A stretch of DNA of 24,147 nt from a bacterium (GCA_030426445.1 JAUHYS010000004.1:1-24147), one strand, 5' to 3'. Numbered from the stretch's first letter, positions 1-7,623 are shown. Program-made: numbers and translations. The notes: a model not told the origin generated them from the sequence alone.

Positions 1-2027
1 TCTTCTCCTGGTATTGCCTTAAAATGAAATGTACCGCTAGAAGCATTGACTTCTTTATTGTTGAGCTTCACTTTTAAACCTGTAACCAGATTTTCTCCTT
101 CATCCTGAATACCATTCACATTATGATCGAAAAAAATCTTACCGGTCACTTGTACATCCTCTCGGACTTGACTTGAAAAGGGCGTATCCGCAACCCCCGG
201 ACCAAAACGATATATCACCTGCCCCAGCAAGTTTAAGTTATAGTCATGGATGAGAAAGTCGTAGGTCGAATTAACAGAAGCCTCTAAAGACAAAGCGGAA
301 TTAGGCTTATAAATCGTTGTTAAAAAAGGCTGGATAGAATGAGAGTTAATTTCTTCATTAATAGATAAATTATGATTAAATCCGACTGCTGCATAAAGGT
401 TCTCTCTTGTATAATTTAGTTCTGGACCCCAAGTGACTGTTGTAAAAAGTGAAGATTGGTCCAATTGGCTGGATTTTTGACTTATTCTAGACATAAAAAA
501 ATCTATATTTCCAATAAGTTCTAAATCTTTCTTTAAGAAACGACGGTAACGAACATCCAAGCCCCCCCCTAAATTATCCCTAATTGCATTATCAGAAAAA
601 TTCACTCGACGGGTATGCTCTCCGATCAATTCCGCATATAAACGACTACGGCGTTCATTAAAATATCGATTATAAATAAAAGTTCCCCTCTCGATATCAT
701 AAGTTGAAGAGTTATTCTGACTTCGGGTTAATGTGAAGGAAGCGGTATAGTTAGTATCATCCTTTTCATCAAAGCGGCCCGTCAAGTACACTGAGTGATT
801 GCTTGATGCTAAAACTGAAGCATTGTTTAAGCCAACTTCATTAAATGCATAATTGATATTAAAGTTTAAACGGCGCGTAGGCTGAAAGTTGGCACTAAAG
901 TTAGCTTCTTGGTAGTCATTGATCAAATATCCCCTGGATAAATCAACATAGTTTGTACCTACCCTACGATAGTAAGCTAAAATATTACCCCAATAAGGGC
1001 GCCACTCAACTAAGAACCTTAAAGCATTGTCAAATTTAGAACGACCGTACTCGCCCTCTAGATAAATGTTTTTTCTTAGAGGAAGAGCAGACATACCAAT
1101 ACTGTAAACGTAATCATCTTCAAAAGGTGTTCCATCAATATCTGTTGCCCCATCTTGATCTAAAAAAACAAAGCTATTATGAAAAAAAACGTTACCTAAA
1201 ACCTCTTTAGTTCCACTAAACCCATAGACCCGTGGTTTTTGAATCTCAGCATATTCTCCAAAACCAAAAAGCGGCCGTGACCAACCCGCAAAAACCTGAG
1301 CACGGTCCCGGCTATTATGATATTCAAATAAAGCCCCTCGAAAGGGAAAGCCGCGTATGGAAAGCTCATTAGCTGTAAAACTGGCATCCCCTAGTGCAAA
1401 GGTAAAACGGGGAGTTCGATAATAGGAAAGCACGTAGGTCGGCTCACTCGCCTGAGAAAAAGGAACCCCCGTGGGCCCATCTAAGACACGGGTATTAGTC
1501 GAGGCACGGCCGATGGTATACCATTCACTATTTTCTTTAATAGGAACTTTTGCTTCAAATTCATGCTCGTAGACTGGATCTCGCCAACCAATATTATATG
1601 ACCTTTCTCCAAGTACGCGCATTCGATAAGAAAGTTGAGCACCATTTGGAGAAAAGCCTTTTCTTTTCAGACGTTGAATAGAAGCACGGCCAAAACCTAA
1701 GACTTCAACCTCGTATGTATTACGACCATTCGCATCCCACACATGAATAAAGGTACGACCTTGGCCAATACCTTCAATCCGTAAAATATCTCCAGGAAGG
1801 CGGTCTACCCTAATAATATTAGGAATAGTCACCACAAAATTTCTTAAACTTTGGGTTTGAACATCAATGATATCCTTTAAAGCAAGTTCATATCGAGGAA
1901 TCGCTAATTGTGTTTCAGGAATTTGGCCGTACGCCACATTTGGCAGTATAGCGGCCCCTAATACCCATATCCACCCTAAGTAAAAAAAATAATATTTTAA
2001 TACATTGCCCAATGATGAAAACTTCAT
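1..2027 (-). CDS. Usher-like outer-membrane beta-barrel protein with secretin-type N-domain (partial, 3' end missing)
   Basis: An open frame of 675 codons runs from ATG at 2027 to the window edge without a stop, so the C-terminus is missing. Residues 1-35 form a signal peptide ending near VAYGQ. Residues about 57-110 read like the N-terminal domain of secretins and Flp-pilus proteins (T2SS-T3SS_pil_N type), including VTIPNIIRVDRLPGD and FIHVWDANGR. Residues about 130-620 are alternating polar/aromatic strands with short turns, typical of a beta-barrel. From about residue 622 there is a prealbumin/SdrD-B-like domain with FFDHNVNGIQDEGE. It is the last gene of the pilin/chaperone operon, so the natural inference is an outer-membrane export or assembly platform. 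I see no clear FimD/PapC usher signature, so 'usher' is functional inference. No good Shine-Dalgarno precedes the ATG. Confidence 0.7.
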   Translation of the reverse strand, partial: MKFSSLGNVLKYYFFYLGWIWVLGAAILPNVAYGQIPETQLAIPRYELALKDIIDVQTQSLRNFVVTIPNIIRVDRLPGDILRIEGIGQGRTFIHVWDANGRNTYEVEVLGFGRASIQRLKRKGFSPNGAQLSYRMRVLGERSYNIGWRDPVYEHEFEAKVPIKENSEWYTIGRASTNTRVLDGPTGVPFSQASEPTYVLSYYRTPRFTFALGDASFTANELSIRGFPFRGALFEYHNSRDRAQVFAGWSRPLFGFGEYAEIQKPRVYGFSGTKEVLGNVFFHNSFVFLDQDGATDIDGTPFEDDYVYSIGMSALPLRKNIYLEGEYGRSKFDNALRFLVEWRPYWGNILAYYRRVGTNYVDLSRGYLINDYQEANFSANFQPTRRLNFNINYAFNEVGLNNASVLASSNHSVYLTGRFDEKDDTNYTASFTLTRSQNNSSTYDIERGTFIYNRYFNERRSRLYAELIGEHTRRVNFSDNAIRDNLGGGLDVRYRRFLKKDLELIGNIDFFMSRISQKSSQLDQSSLFTTVTWGPELNYTRENLYAAVGFNHNLSINEEINSHSIQPFLTTIYKPNSALSLEASVNSTYDFLIHDYNLNLLGQVIYRFGPGVADTPFSSQVREDVQVTGKIFFDHNVNGIQDEGENLVTGLKVKLNNKEVNASSGTFHFKAIPGE

Positions 2028-2131
2028 AAAAAAATTATAATTTTGCAAAACTATGCCACTGGCATGAATAGATAGCGAGAAAATAATTATGTAAAAAATA
2101 CAGAAGAATTTTCTAAAAAATACTTTTAAGC

Positions 2132-2932
2132 TTATCGTACAACAACAGGGAAATCACTCACAAGTGAAGTCCCTCCAATTTTTTGGGTAGGAGCAATAGT
2201 CAGAACAGCTTTATAATTACCCGGAGGGATTTTCTCAATCAGAGTTGCCTCGATCTCTTGAGTCATTCCAGGAAAAGTAAAGGGCAAAATTACGTTACTT
2301 TTACTACTAATAGTCGTATTTTCTCTTTCTAAAATTAAACTACCCTCACCCATTAAGTGAACATTTCCTAGGTTCTTCAACTTTGCAGTAAAGACTTGAA
2401 AACGCTTTTTTGTAGAAACTTGAGCATCAAACACCTCAGCTTGCGGTTTTTGTGTCCCCAAAGCGGTCACGACTATACGAGAGATGATTCTACCTGATAA
2501 GCCTAACTTTGCATTTGACTCACCTTCAATATTTTCAGGTGGCAACATCTTTGCGTTAAAAGCCGCAAACTGGTCTCCATCGACTTCTTTAGGGATTGCA
2601 GCCGTCACTTTTATTCTTTGGCGTCGATTTCCTGGTATCAGAAAGCGATTTGGGTTGCATTGGATCCAAGGCCCTGCTTGTCTCTCCTCATAGGTACCCA
2701 AAGGAGCCGCCTTGATTTTATTGTCCTCAAACCAATAATCACTAAATTCACACTCAAATAAAAAAGCGCCCTCACCTTTATTGAAAACCCAGACATCTTG
2801 ACTCGCTGTACTACCAGGCTCACCCGAAAGAAAAAGTTGCACAGGTGAAATCCCCAGACGATTTCCTTGCGCAATGACGGGGTTAGAGACAAAAAATAAA
2901 AATATAAACAAAAGTACGCTCTTTATTTTCAC
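2132..2932 (-). CDS. PapD-like periplasmic pilus chaperone
   Basis: This 266-residue secreted protein has a signal peptide (MKIKSVLLFIFLFFVSNPVIAQG). Its first domain (RLGISPVQLFLSGEPGSTASQDVWVFN) matches the opening strands of a PapD-type immunoglobulin domain. The 'FLIPGNRRQRIKVT' stretch resembles the strand that holds subunits, and a second Ig-like domain follows from about residue 160. Length suits the family (about 230-270). GTG at 2932 is preferred because GAGGAGG lies five bases upstream at 2938-2944; the in-frame ATG at 2953 would place that motif inside the gene. It lies 60 bases after the third pilin gene and 104 bases before the barrel gene. Inferred role: shields pilin subunits in the periplasm and delivers them to the barrel. 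The exact chaperone subclass cannot be settled by eye. Confidence 0.75.
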   Translation of the reverse strand: MKIKSVLLFIFLFFVSNPVIAQGNRLGISPVQLFLSGEPGSTASQDVWVFNKGEGAFLFECEFSDYWFEDNKIKAAPLGTYEERQAGPWIQCNPNRFLIPGNRRQRIKVTAAIPKEVDGDQFAAFNAKMLPPENIEGESNAKLGLSGRIISRIVVTALGTQKPQAEVFDAQVSTKKRFQVFTAKLKNLGNVHLMGEGSLILERENTTISSKSNVILPFTFPGMTQEIEATLIEKIPPGNYKAVLTIAPTQKIGGTSLVSDFPVVVR

Positions 2933-2992
2933 CGTTTCCTCCTCAACAATCATTTTTTCTTAATCAAAATAATTTAAAAACTTTCTTAAAAC

Positions 2993-3535
2993 TCAAAAAA
3001 TGGAAAGACTATAAATCACTGTCGCTTCGTAGCGTCCTGGAGCTAGATCCTTAGAGATAAAGACCCCTATTTTTCGTTGTGTTTCTGTTTGTACTGAACT
3101 TAAATCCGACCTTATCACAAAAGGTTGTAATTCTCTTAATGGATGAATATCTGCGCCTGGTCCAAATTTTACGTTATAATCACTATCGTAGAGAGCATCG
3201 ACAGGAAGTTGATTACCCGAAAGACCTGGAGAACGCATCACTTGTAAACGCCCAGAAACAGTCGAAGCTCCATTCACTTCTGTCACAATCTCAACACCGA
3301 TCGAATAAAAGGTACCGCCCTTTTCCTCATCGTAATAGACATCTCCTAAAGGGTTAGGAGAAATACCCAAGGCATCCACTTGATTCAGAACTATTCGCCC
3401 TTCTCCTTGAGAGCTTTGAATAAAACTTGTACCAATCCCTCGAATACTTAATACCGCTTCAGGCATACTCTGAGAATAAAGTGGGTTTATCAGCATTGTA
3501 CAAAACAGAATAAAAAATAATAATTTTTCTTTCAC
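2993..3535 (-). CDS. Secreted pilin-like protein, third of three paralogues
   Basis: This 180-residue protein has a signal peptide ending near NPLYSQS. The mature part has beta-strand-like repeats, no cysteines, and a closing strand YEATVIYSLSIF typical of a fibre subunit. It shares with the two upstream proteins an N-terminal PEAVLSI strand, a VDALGISPNPLG motif (compare DFGxVxAxGxxxxPxG) and the closing YSLxV-like strand. The start is GTG at 3535-3533, overlapping the upstream stop as GTGA, with GAGG seven bases before it, so translation is probably coupled. Function as a fimbrial subunit is inferred from fold pattern and from the chaperone and barrel genes behind it. I do not recognise a named family with certainty; DUF4402-like is possible. 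Confidence 0.65.
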   Translation of the reverse strand: MKEKLLFFILFCTMLINPLYSQSMPEAVLSIRGIGTSFIQSSQGEGRIVLNQVDALGISPNPLGDVYYDEEKGGTFYSIGVEIVTEVNGASTVSGRLQVMRSPGLSGNQLPVDALYDSDYNVKFGPGADIHPLRELQPFVIRSDLSSVQTETQRKIGVFISKDLAPGRYEATVIYSLSIF

Positions 3536-4113
3536 GGCCCCACCTCAAGACTATACTCCATTTGCGCTGTAATATTACCGCCCGGAGTATTGTGGTGAAT
3601 AAAAATACCTACTAATCTTTCGTGGCCTTCTGCTTTAGAAATATTGCTTGCTATCGTCCTAACTTCACCTAAATTGATTGAGTTTGGGACAGAAGTTGGC
3701 ACTTCGTAACGGCCAGCAAGCTCGATAAACTCCAAATGAGAGTTATTAGAACCTGGATTAAGTGCTACTTTTAGATTCCCTCTATAGTTGGTCCCTCCCG
3801 AGGTACCCGCATGGACAATAATGGGGTGATAGTAGATCGCTCCGTCTTTAACTCGTTGAACTAAAATCCCTGGACTACGATGTTGTCCAAAGGCATCCAT
3901 TTCTCCAAAATCAAGATTAATTCCACCTTGAAGATTTGATTGCTGCCCCACACTACTGATTTGCAAAATGGCTTGAGGAACCACCTGCACTTCAATCGTC
4001 AAGCCCGTTTGGCCCTGTTGAGCTAATCCCAAGTTTGTAGTCACAATCCAGGTGAGACTCATAACAAAAATATAAACATATTTTATGATTGTTTTTATTT
4101 TTGGACTCCTCAC
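3532..4113 (-). CDS. Secreted pilin-like protein, second of three paralogues
   Basis: From GTG at 4113 this encodes 193 residues: a basic N-terminus, a hydrophobic signal segment (KYVYIFVMSLTWIVTTNLGLA) and a beta-rich mature part. Shared signatures are VPQAILQI, LDFGEMDAFGQHRSPG and the closing MEYSLEV strand. The GTG is chosen over an in-frame TTG at 4119 because AGAGG lies seven bases upstream of it, and it gives the same GTGA stop/start overlap as the next junction; the TTG would be only one base from the Shine-Dalgarno. The gene overlaps both neighbours by four bases, arguing for a single polycistronic message with fixed subunit ratios. Fibre-subunit function is inferred from context. 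Confidence 0.65.
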   Translation of the reverse strand: MRSPKIKTIIKYVYIFVMSLTWIVTTNLGLAQQGQTGLTIEVQVVPQAILQISSVGQQSNLQGGINLDFGEMDAFGQHRSPGILVQRVKDGAIYYHPIIVHAGTSGGTNYRGNLKVALNPGSNNSHLEFIELAGRYEVPTSVPNSINLGEVRTIASNISKAEGHERLVGIFIHHNTPGGNITAQMEYSLEVGP

Positions 4114-4688
4114 TGACAAACCTCTAAATTATATTCTAAAATTCCTGATTTTAAACCTGAACTTAGATCTCGTGGAACCCTCAAGATAATTTGACGATAA
4201 TACTCTGTCATCCCAGCACTCACATTACTCACAATAACTCGCTTAATTGGAAAATGAGGAATCGGAGTTAAGGTCCGGGTTTGACTAATATCAAAGCTTT
4301 GATCCGAATCATAGATCAAACCGGATAATGGCCCTTGATCCGCCTGAGAGACTACCAAACTAATAGGTTCAGAAAAACCCGAGGCCATGGCGCGCACGGT
4401 GATATCTGCTTGATAGTAAGCTTCTCCATATTGCGGAGAATAAACAACTCTACCAACTGGGTTGACACTTAAACCCATCGCACTAACTTGACCAAAATCT
4501 AAAACTCCCGAAGTCTGCCCCTCACTACTCAACCGGGCATTCGGTAAATCAATCTCCAAAATGGCCATCGGCATGACTTCGCCTTCCATTTGTACGACCT
4601 GTGAAGCTCCATCTTGGATTGGATAAAATAAAGAACACCACCCAAAAGTAAAAAAGAAAACGAAGTACTTGATGTACCGACTAAACAT
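4110..4688 (-). CDS. Secreted pilin-like protein, first of three paralogues
   Basis: This 192-residue protein is the first gene of the surface-fibre operon. It has a strongly hydrophobic, aromatic signal segment (KYFVFFFTFGWCSLFY). The mature domain contains MPMAILEIDL, LDFGQVSAMGLSVNPVG, an internal YDSDQSFDISQTRTL stretch similar to YDSDYNVKFGPG in the third paralogue, and a closing LEYNLEV strand. These features are shared in order across the three proteins, pointing to gene duplication and specialisation (for example major, minor and tip subunits). There is one mature cysteine near the C-terminus (EVCQ). Start ATG at 4688 has AGGGGTGG upstream. Which subunit is the major one cannot be told from sequence. 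Confidence 0.65.
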   Translation of the reverse strand: MFSRYIKYFVFFFTFGWCSLFYPIQDGASQVVQMEGEVMPMAILEIDLPNARLSSEGQTSGVLDFGQVSAMGLSVNPVGRVVYSPQYGEAYYQADITVRAMASGFSEPISLVVSQADQGPLSGLIYDSDQSFDISQTRTLTPIPHFPIKRVIVSNVSAGMTEYYRQIILRVPRDLSSGLKSGILEYNLEVCQ

Positions 4689-4710
4689 TTATTTAGCCAC
4701 CCCTCTTTTT

Positions 4711-4734
4711 TATCCTCCCTCCTTGAGGGGAGGG
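4711..4734. repeat. G/C-rich hairpin repeat, copy 1 (in the pilin operon leader)
   Basis: TATCCTCCCTCC followed by TTGAGGGGAGGG can fold as a short stem (TCCCTCC against GGAGGGA). A longer, near-identical element lies at 6920-6950 in the same orientation. This copy lies between the predicted transcription start near 4742 and the ATG at 4688, so it would be in the 5' leader of the pilin mRNA. No U-run follows the stem on either strand, so it does not look like an intrinsic terminator. Confidence 0.6.
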
Positions 4735-4748
4735 AATTCTAATCAAAA

Positions 4749-4777
4749 ATTATAGTTCTACTGAGTATTGTAAACAA
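4749..4777 (-). promoter_or_regulatory. Sigma70-type promoter of the pilin/chaperone/barrel operon
   Basis: On the minus strand, TTGTTT (4777-4772) and a perfect TATAAT (4754-4749) are separated by exactly 17 bases. Expected transcription start is near 4742, giving a leader of about 54 bases that contains the hairpin repeat. Confidence 0.6.
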
Positions 4778-4802
4778 GCCGTTAGAATTTTAAAAGTTCT
4801 AT

Positions 4803-5720
4803 TTAATCAAACTCCACATCAAACTCTGGGCAACCGTCTTCATCTTCATCACCATCTCGGTCTTCTGGAGAATAAGGGCATAAATCAAAGGGAACTAAAA
4901 TTCTATCTCGGTCAACATCTTTACAATCAAGCTCCTCACCTTTTTTACTGCCTAAAAAGCTAAAAGCTTTTCGAGATTGCACAATTGATTCATCGTAGAG
5001 CTTTTCTTTTAGTAATGCGATGGCGTATTCTAAATGCGCCTTGGAGGAAAAAAAATTGGCCCCTTCAGAAAATGCACACATGCGATCCTGATAACTTTCC
5101 ATCTGACTAATTGTTTTTTGGATCGATTCAAAAGCATCCTGGCCACGGTAGTATTGAGGTTTTTTTTGAGTCAGCTCTGGTATAATAAATTCATCCAACC
5201 AAGTTTGTATACTTGTCACTGCATCAGCTCCACTAACATCTAATAAAGATTCTGCATTCCACATCAGAGCAATGGACTGTTTAGAGTATTCCTCAGCTAA
5301 TTTTAAAAGTCTAATATCTACCGCTTTTTGTGCTACCTCGGTATAAGCGAGCCCACCTTGTAAAACTCGAGACATCCAAAGGGAAGAAGCCTTAGATTTT
5401 TTTATTTTCGACTGTTGTTTTTCTATTGGTTCCCCAACGGGCTCAATAGGCTCGGGTGCTACAATAATTTCCTCCTCACCTTGTTCGGATTCACTTTTTA
5501 TCTCTTCATCATAAACGGGTGGGGCATGGCGCCTATTATAAAGTTTTTTGGGTTTTTTCTTTTTTTGAGTTTCCGCAACTTGCTGTTTAGGCGGGTCAGT
5601 TAACTCCTCATAACGCGCTTCAAAGTTATTAATGTTTGCTTTAATCTCGTTGTAACGAGCACAGCGAGTCAACATCAACAATATAAATATAAGGCCTAAA
5701 GTATAAATCCCTCGTTTCAT
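4803..5720 (-). CDS. Putative lipoprotein with C-terminal thrombospondin-type-3-like acidic repeat
   Basis: This 305-residue envelope protein starts at ATG 5720, chosen because AGGTGGGG lies about seven bases upstream and the first residues then form a signal peptide (MKRGIYTLGLIFILLMLTRC). The lipobox LTRC has an unusual Arg at -1, so lipidation is probable, not certain. Residues about 55-110 are charged and low-complexity (KKKKPKKL, EEEIIVAPEPIEP). The central part is alpha-helical, with an ISYAIALL-like helix (LEYAIALLKEKLYDESIVQSR) reminiscent of DUF4398-type helical domains. The C-terminus (VDRDRILVPFDLCP then EDRDGDEDEDGCPE) matches thrombospondin type 3 calcium-binding repeats that usually lead into an OmpA peptidoglycan-binding domain. 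Here the protein ends right after the repeat, so the OmpA domain is absent. Specific function unknown. Confidence 0.6.
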   Translation of the reverse strand: MKRGIYTLGLIFILLMLTRCARYNEIKANINNFEARYEELTDPPKQQVAETQKKKKPKKLYNRRHAPPVYDEEIKSESEQGEEEIIVAPEPIEPVGEPIEKQQSKIKKSKASSLWMSRVLQGGLAYTEVAQKAVDIRLLKLAEEYSKQSIALMWNAESLLDVSGADAVTSIQTWLDEFIIPELTQKKPQYYRGQDAFESIQKTISQMESYQDRMCAFSEGANFFSSKAHLEYAIALLKEKLYDESIVQSRKAFSFLGSKKGEELDCKDVDRDRILVPFDLCPYSPEDRDGDEDEDGCPEFDVEFD

Positions 5721-5856
5721 AAGACAACCCCACCTATAATGGTAAGGGATCACATAATAAGTACCAAGAATTTTTTTAAAATTATCTCATTACTTCTCTT
5801 CTAAAAAACGAAGATTAAATAAAATTTAAATCTTCTGAGAATTTTTCTTTATAGTT

Positions 5857-5862
5857 TATAAT
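5857..5862 (+). promoter_or_regulatory. Candidate -10 element of the foldase lipoprotein gene
   Basis: A perfect TATAAT lies 34 bases upstream of the GTG start at 5896, giving a leader of roughly 26 bases that contains the AGAGGGGG ribosome site at 5883-5890. The -35 candidate (TTCTGA, 18 bases upstream) is weak. Confidence 0.4.
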
Positions 5863-5895
5863 TTTGTTAAAACTCAATTTTAAGAGGGGGTTACT

Positions 5896-6915
5896 GTGCG
5901 TTTAAAATATTTTGCTCTCGGTAGTCTTATAATAGCATCTCTGTCATGTGGAGATGAATCCACCGAACAAGTAACTAAGACAAAAGATTCAAGCTCAAAT
6001 CTCAAACATTATAATACCAACTATTTTCCCTCTGAAGTTTCAAAAAAAGTTCAAGATGGCCAGGAGTTCATGAAAATTGGCGACAAAGTCATTTATGAAG
6101 GTCAGTTTAAAATCTTAAGAGACTTCATACCAAATTTTGACGGAGTTTTTGCAACACCTGATGGCAGAAGAAAAATACTCAAACAAATTATTGAACAAGA
6201 ACTTTTTTACCAAAAAGCATTGGAAGAAAACTTACTAGAAAAATCTGAAAAATTGCAAAATCAATTGTGGTTAAACCGCCGTTCTCTTATTGGAGGACAA
6301 TATCTTTATGAAATTTTAGATCAGCGTGCCAAAGAACAGTACGAAAAAGATAAAGACAAATATTATTCTAGTATCGAAATTTCAGATATTGTTTATTATT
6401 ACCAAAATATGCCAGGCGGCACATCCGAGGAACAAAGAGCCGCTGCTCTCCAACAAGCAGAGAACCTAAGAGCTGGACTTACTTCAGAAAACTTTGGTGA
6501 AATTGCAGCCGAGGAAACTCAAGACCCTATTGCCAAAAGTAATTATGGCCAAGTGGGCAAGGTCAGTTTTCTTGACCAAAGAGTCAAGACTCAGGACTGG
6601 GGGCCGGTAGTGGAAAGGGCTTTTCAAATGGAACCTGGTCAAATATCCGCACCCATTGAAACCGCCATGGGAGTGCATATCATCATGGTCACCGGTGTTA
6701 AAGAAAGCCAACCTTATGATCAGGTCGCACCTTTTATTCAAAGTCAAATTCAGGCTAAAGTCAAAGAGGAAGTATTGCAAAAGTTACTTGCAGAAAAAAA
6801 AGTAGAGTATCTTTTAGAAGGCTTAGAACCTCCCCCAGAGGAGGAAGAAAAATCAGAAGAAACTCCAGCTCCTGCTGTTAAAGAAGAGGAGAAAGAAGCC
6901 GTATCTGAAAAGTAA
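5896..6915 (+). CDS. Parvulin-type peptidyl-prolyl isomerase lipoprotein (PrsA/SurA-like foldase)
   Basis: This 339-residue protein has an N-terminal signal and lipobox-like IASLSC, so Cys18 is the likely lipidated residue. Residues about 50-150 form a helical SurA/PrsA-type N-domain (RRKILKQIIEQELFYQKALEE). Residues about 152-275 form a parvulin rotamase domain with ENFGEIAAEETQDP, GQVGKVSFLDQR, AFQMEPGQISAPIET and GVHIIMVTGV, the usual order of this family. After residue 310 there is an acidic, proline-rich tail (PPPEEEEKSEETPAPA) that probably is unstructured. The GTG start at 5896 is supported by AGAGGGGG five bases upstream. Expected role: cis/trans proline isomerisation and chaperoning of proteins crossing the periplasm. 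It is divergent from the TSP3-tailed lipoprotein gene and followed by hairpin copy 2. Confidence 0.85.
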   Translation: MRLKYFALGSLIIASLSCGDESTEQVTKTKDSSSNLKHYNTNYFPSEVSKKVQDGQEFMKIGDKVIYEGQFKILRDFIPNFDGVFATPDGRRKILKQIIEQELFYQKALEENLLEKSEKLQNQLWLNRRSLIGGQYLYEILDQRAKEQYEKDKDKYYSSIEISDIVYYYQNMPGGTSEEQRAAALQQAENLRAGLTSENFGEIAAEETQDPIAKSNYGQVGKVSFLDQRVKTQDWGPVVERAFQMEPGQISAPIETAMGVHIIMVTGVKESQPYDQVAPFIQSQIQAKVKEEVLQKLLAEKKVEYLLEGLEPPPEEEEKSEETPAPAVKEEEKEAVSEK

Positions 6916-6919
6916 TTTT

Positions 6920-6950
6920 TATCCTCCCTCCCTTGAGGGGAGGGAGGATA
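6920..6950. repeat. G/C-rich hairpin repeat, copy 2 (perfect 13-base arms)
   Basis: TATCCTCCCTCCC (6920-6932), loop TTGAG (6933-6937), GGGAGGGAGGATA (6938-6950) form a perfect inverted repeat five bases after the foldase stop codon. It shares its core and orientation with the element at 4711-4734. It lacks a T-run on either side of the stem, so a dispersed REP-like element or mRNA 3'-end stabiliser is more likely than a terminator. Confidence 0.7.
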
Positions 6951-6987
6951 AAGAGGAAAAAAACTATCACCTTACACCTAAAAGAGT

Positions 6988-7025
6988 TTTTACTTGCTTT
7001 TTAGCCAGGCAAAAAGAAAGTAAAA
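6988..7025. terminator. Possible bidirectional terminator hairpin between convergent genes
   Basis: TTTTACTT (6988-6995) pairs with AAGTAAAA (7018-7025), and CTTTTT (6997-7002) with AAAAAG (7011-7016), with one mismatch between the two stems and an eight-base loop AGCCAGGC. It lies exactly between the converging foldase gene and efp, two bases after the efp stop. The stem is A/T-rich and the U-tails are short, hence the modest score. Confidence 0.4.
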
Positions 7026-7026
7026 T

Positions 7027-7578
7027 CTACCCCTTTTCAGAATAAGAATTTGTCGCCGTATCAACCACAATATCATCGCCCTCTTTAATAAAAAGCGGCA
7101 CTCTAACAATATTACCATTTTCCATAATAGCTTCTTTAGTGGCTCCAGCTTGGCCTTTTGATGCAGGGTCACATTGTGTGACTTTAAGTGTCACTCGAGT
7201 CGGCAAGGCAATACCAATGGGTTTCCCTTCGTAAAGAGAAACAGATATCACAGTTTCGGGAACTAAAAAAGGGATGGCTTCTTCGGCAAGTTCTTGGGTC
7301 ATTTCGACCTGGTCATAGGTTTCAGGGTCCATAAAATGGTAAATACCCGCATCTTCGTATAAAAATTGCATTTTGCGCTCAAAGATTTCAACTTTGTTAA
7401 CATCTTCTGTAGAACGAAAGCGTTGATTAAGTTTGTTCCCTTTATCTAAATTACGCAGTTCAGTTTGTACTACAGCGTTACCTTTTCCCGGTGTCACATG
7501 TTGTACCTTAAGAACACGATAAAGTTCGTTGTTAAACTCTACTACATTACCCACTCTGATTTGCGTTGCAGAAACCAT
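7027..7578 (-). CDS. efp: Translation elongation factor P
   Basis: This 183-residue protein relieves ribosome stalling at polyproline stretches by binding between the P and E sites. The N-terminal KOW-like domain carries the loop HVTPGKGNAVVQTELRNL, where Lys32 is the residue equivalent to the modified lysine of E. coli EF-P (Lys34). The middle OB domain (FLYEDAGIYHFMDPETYDQVE) and C-terminal OB domain (GNIVRVPLFIKEGDDIVVDT) follow in the usual order. Length is close to the family standard (185-190). ATG 7578 has AAAGGAG upstream. It lies 45 bases after the DEAD-box helicase gene on the same strand and may be cotranscribed. The unbranched PGKG loop suggests a lysine-type modification, but no epmA/epmB gene is in this window. 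Confidence 0.95.
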   Translation of the reverse strand: MVSATQIRVGNVVEFNNELYRVLKVQHVTPGKGNAVVQTELRNLDKGNKLNQRFRSTEDVNKVEIFERKMQFLYEDAGIYHFMDPETYDQVEMTQELAEEAIPFLVPETVISVSLYEGKPIGIALPTRVTLKVTQCDPASKGQAGATKEAIMENGNIVRVPLFIKEGDDIVVDTATNSYSEKG

Positions 7579-7623
7579 AAACTTGAATCTCCTTTATTAA
7601 ATTGCAGACTTTTTTCTAAATAC

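Noticed and set aside
4711..4734. Intrinsic terminator at the G/C-rich hairpin
   Set aside because: No T-run follows the stem on either strand, and it lies inside the leader of the downstream operon.
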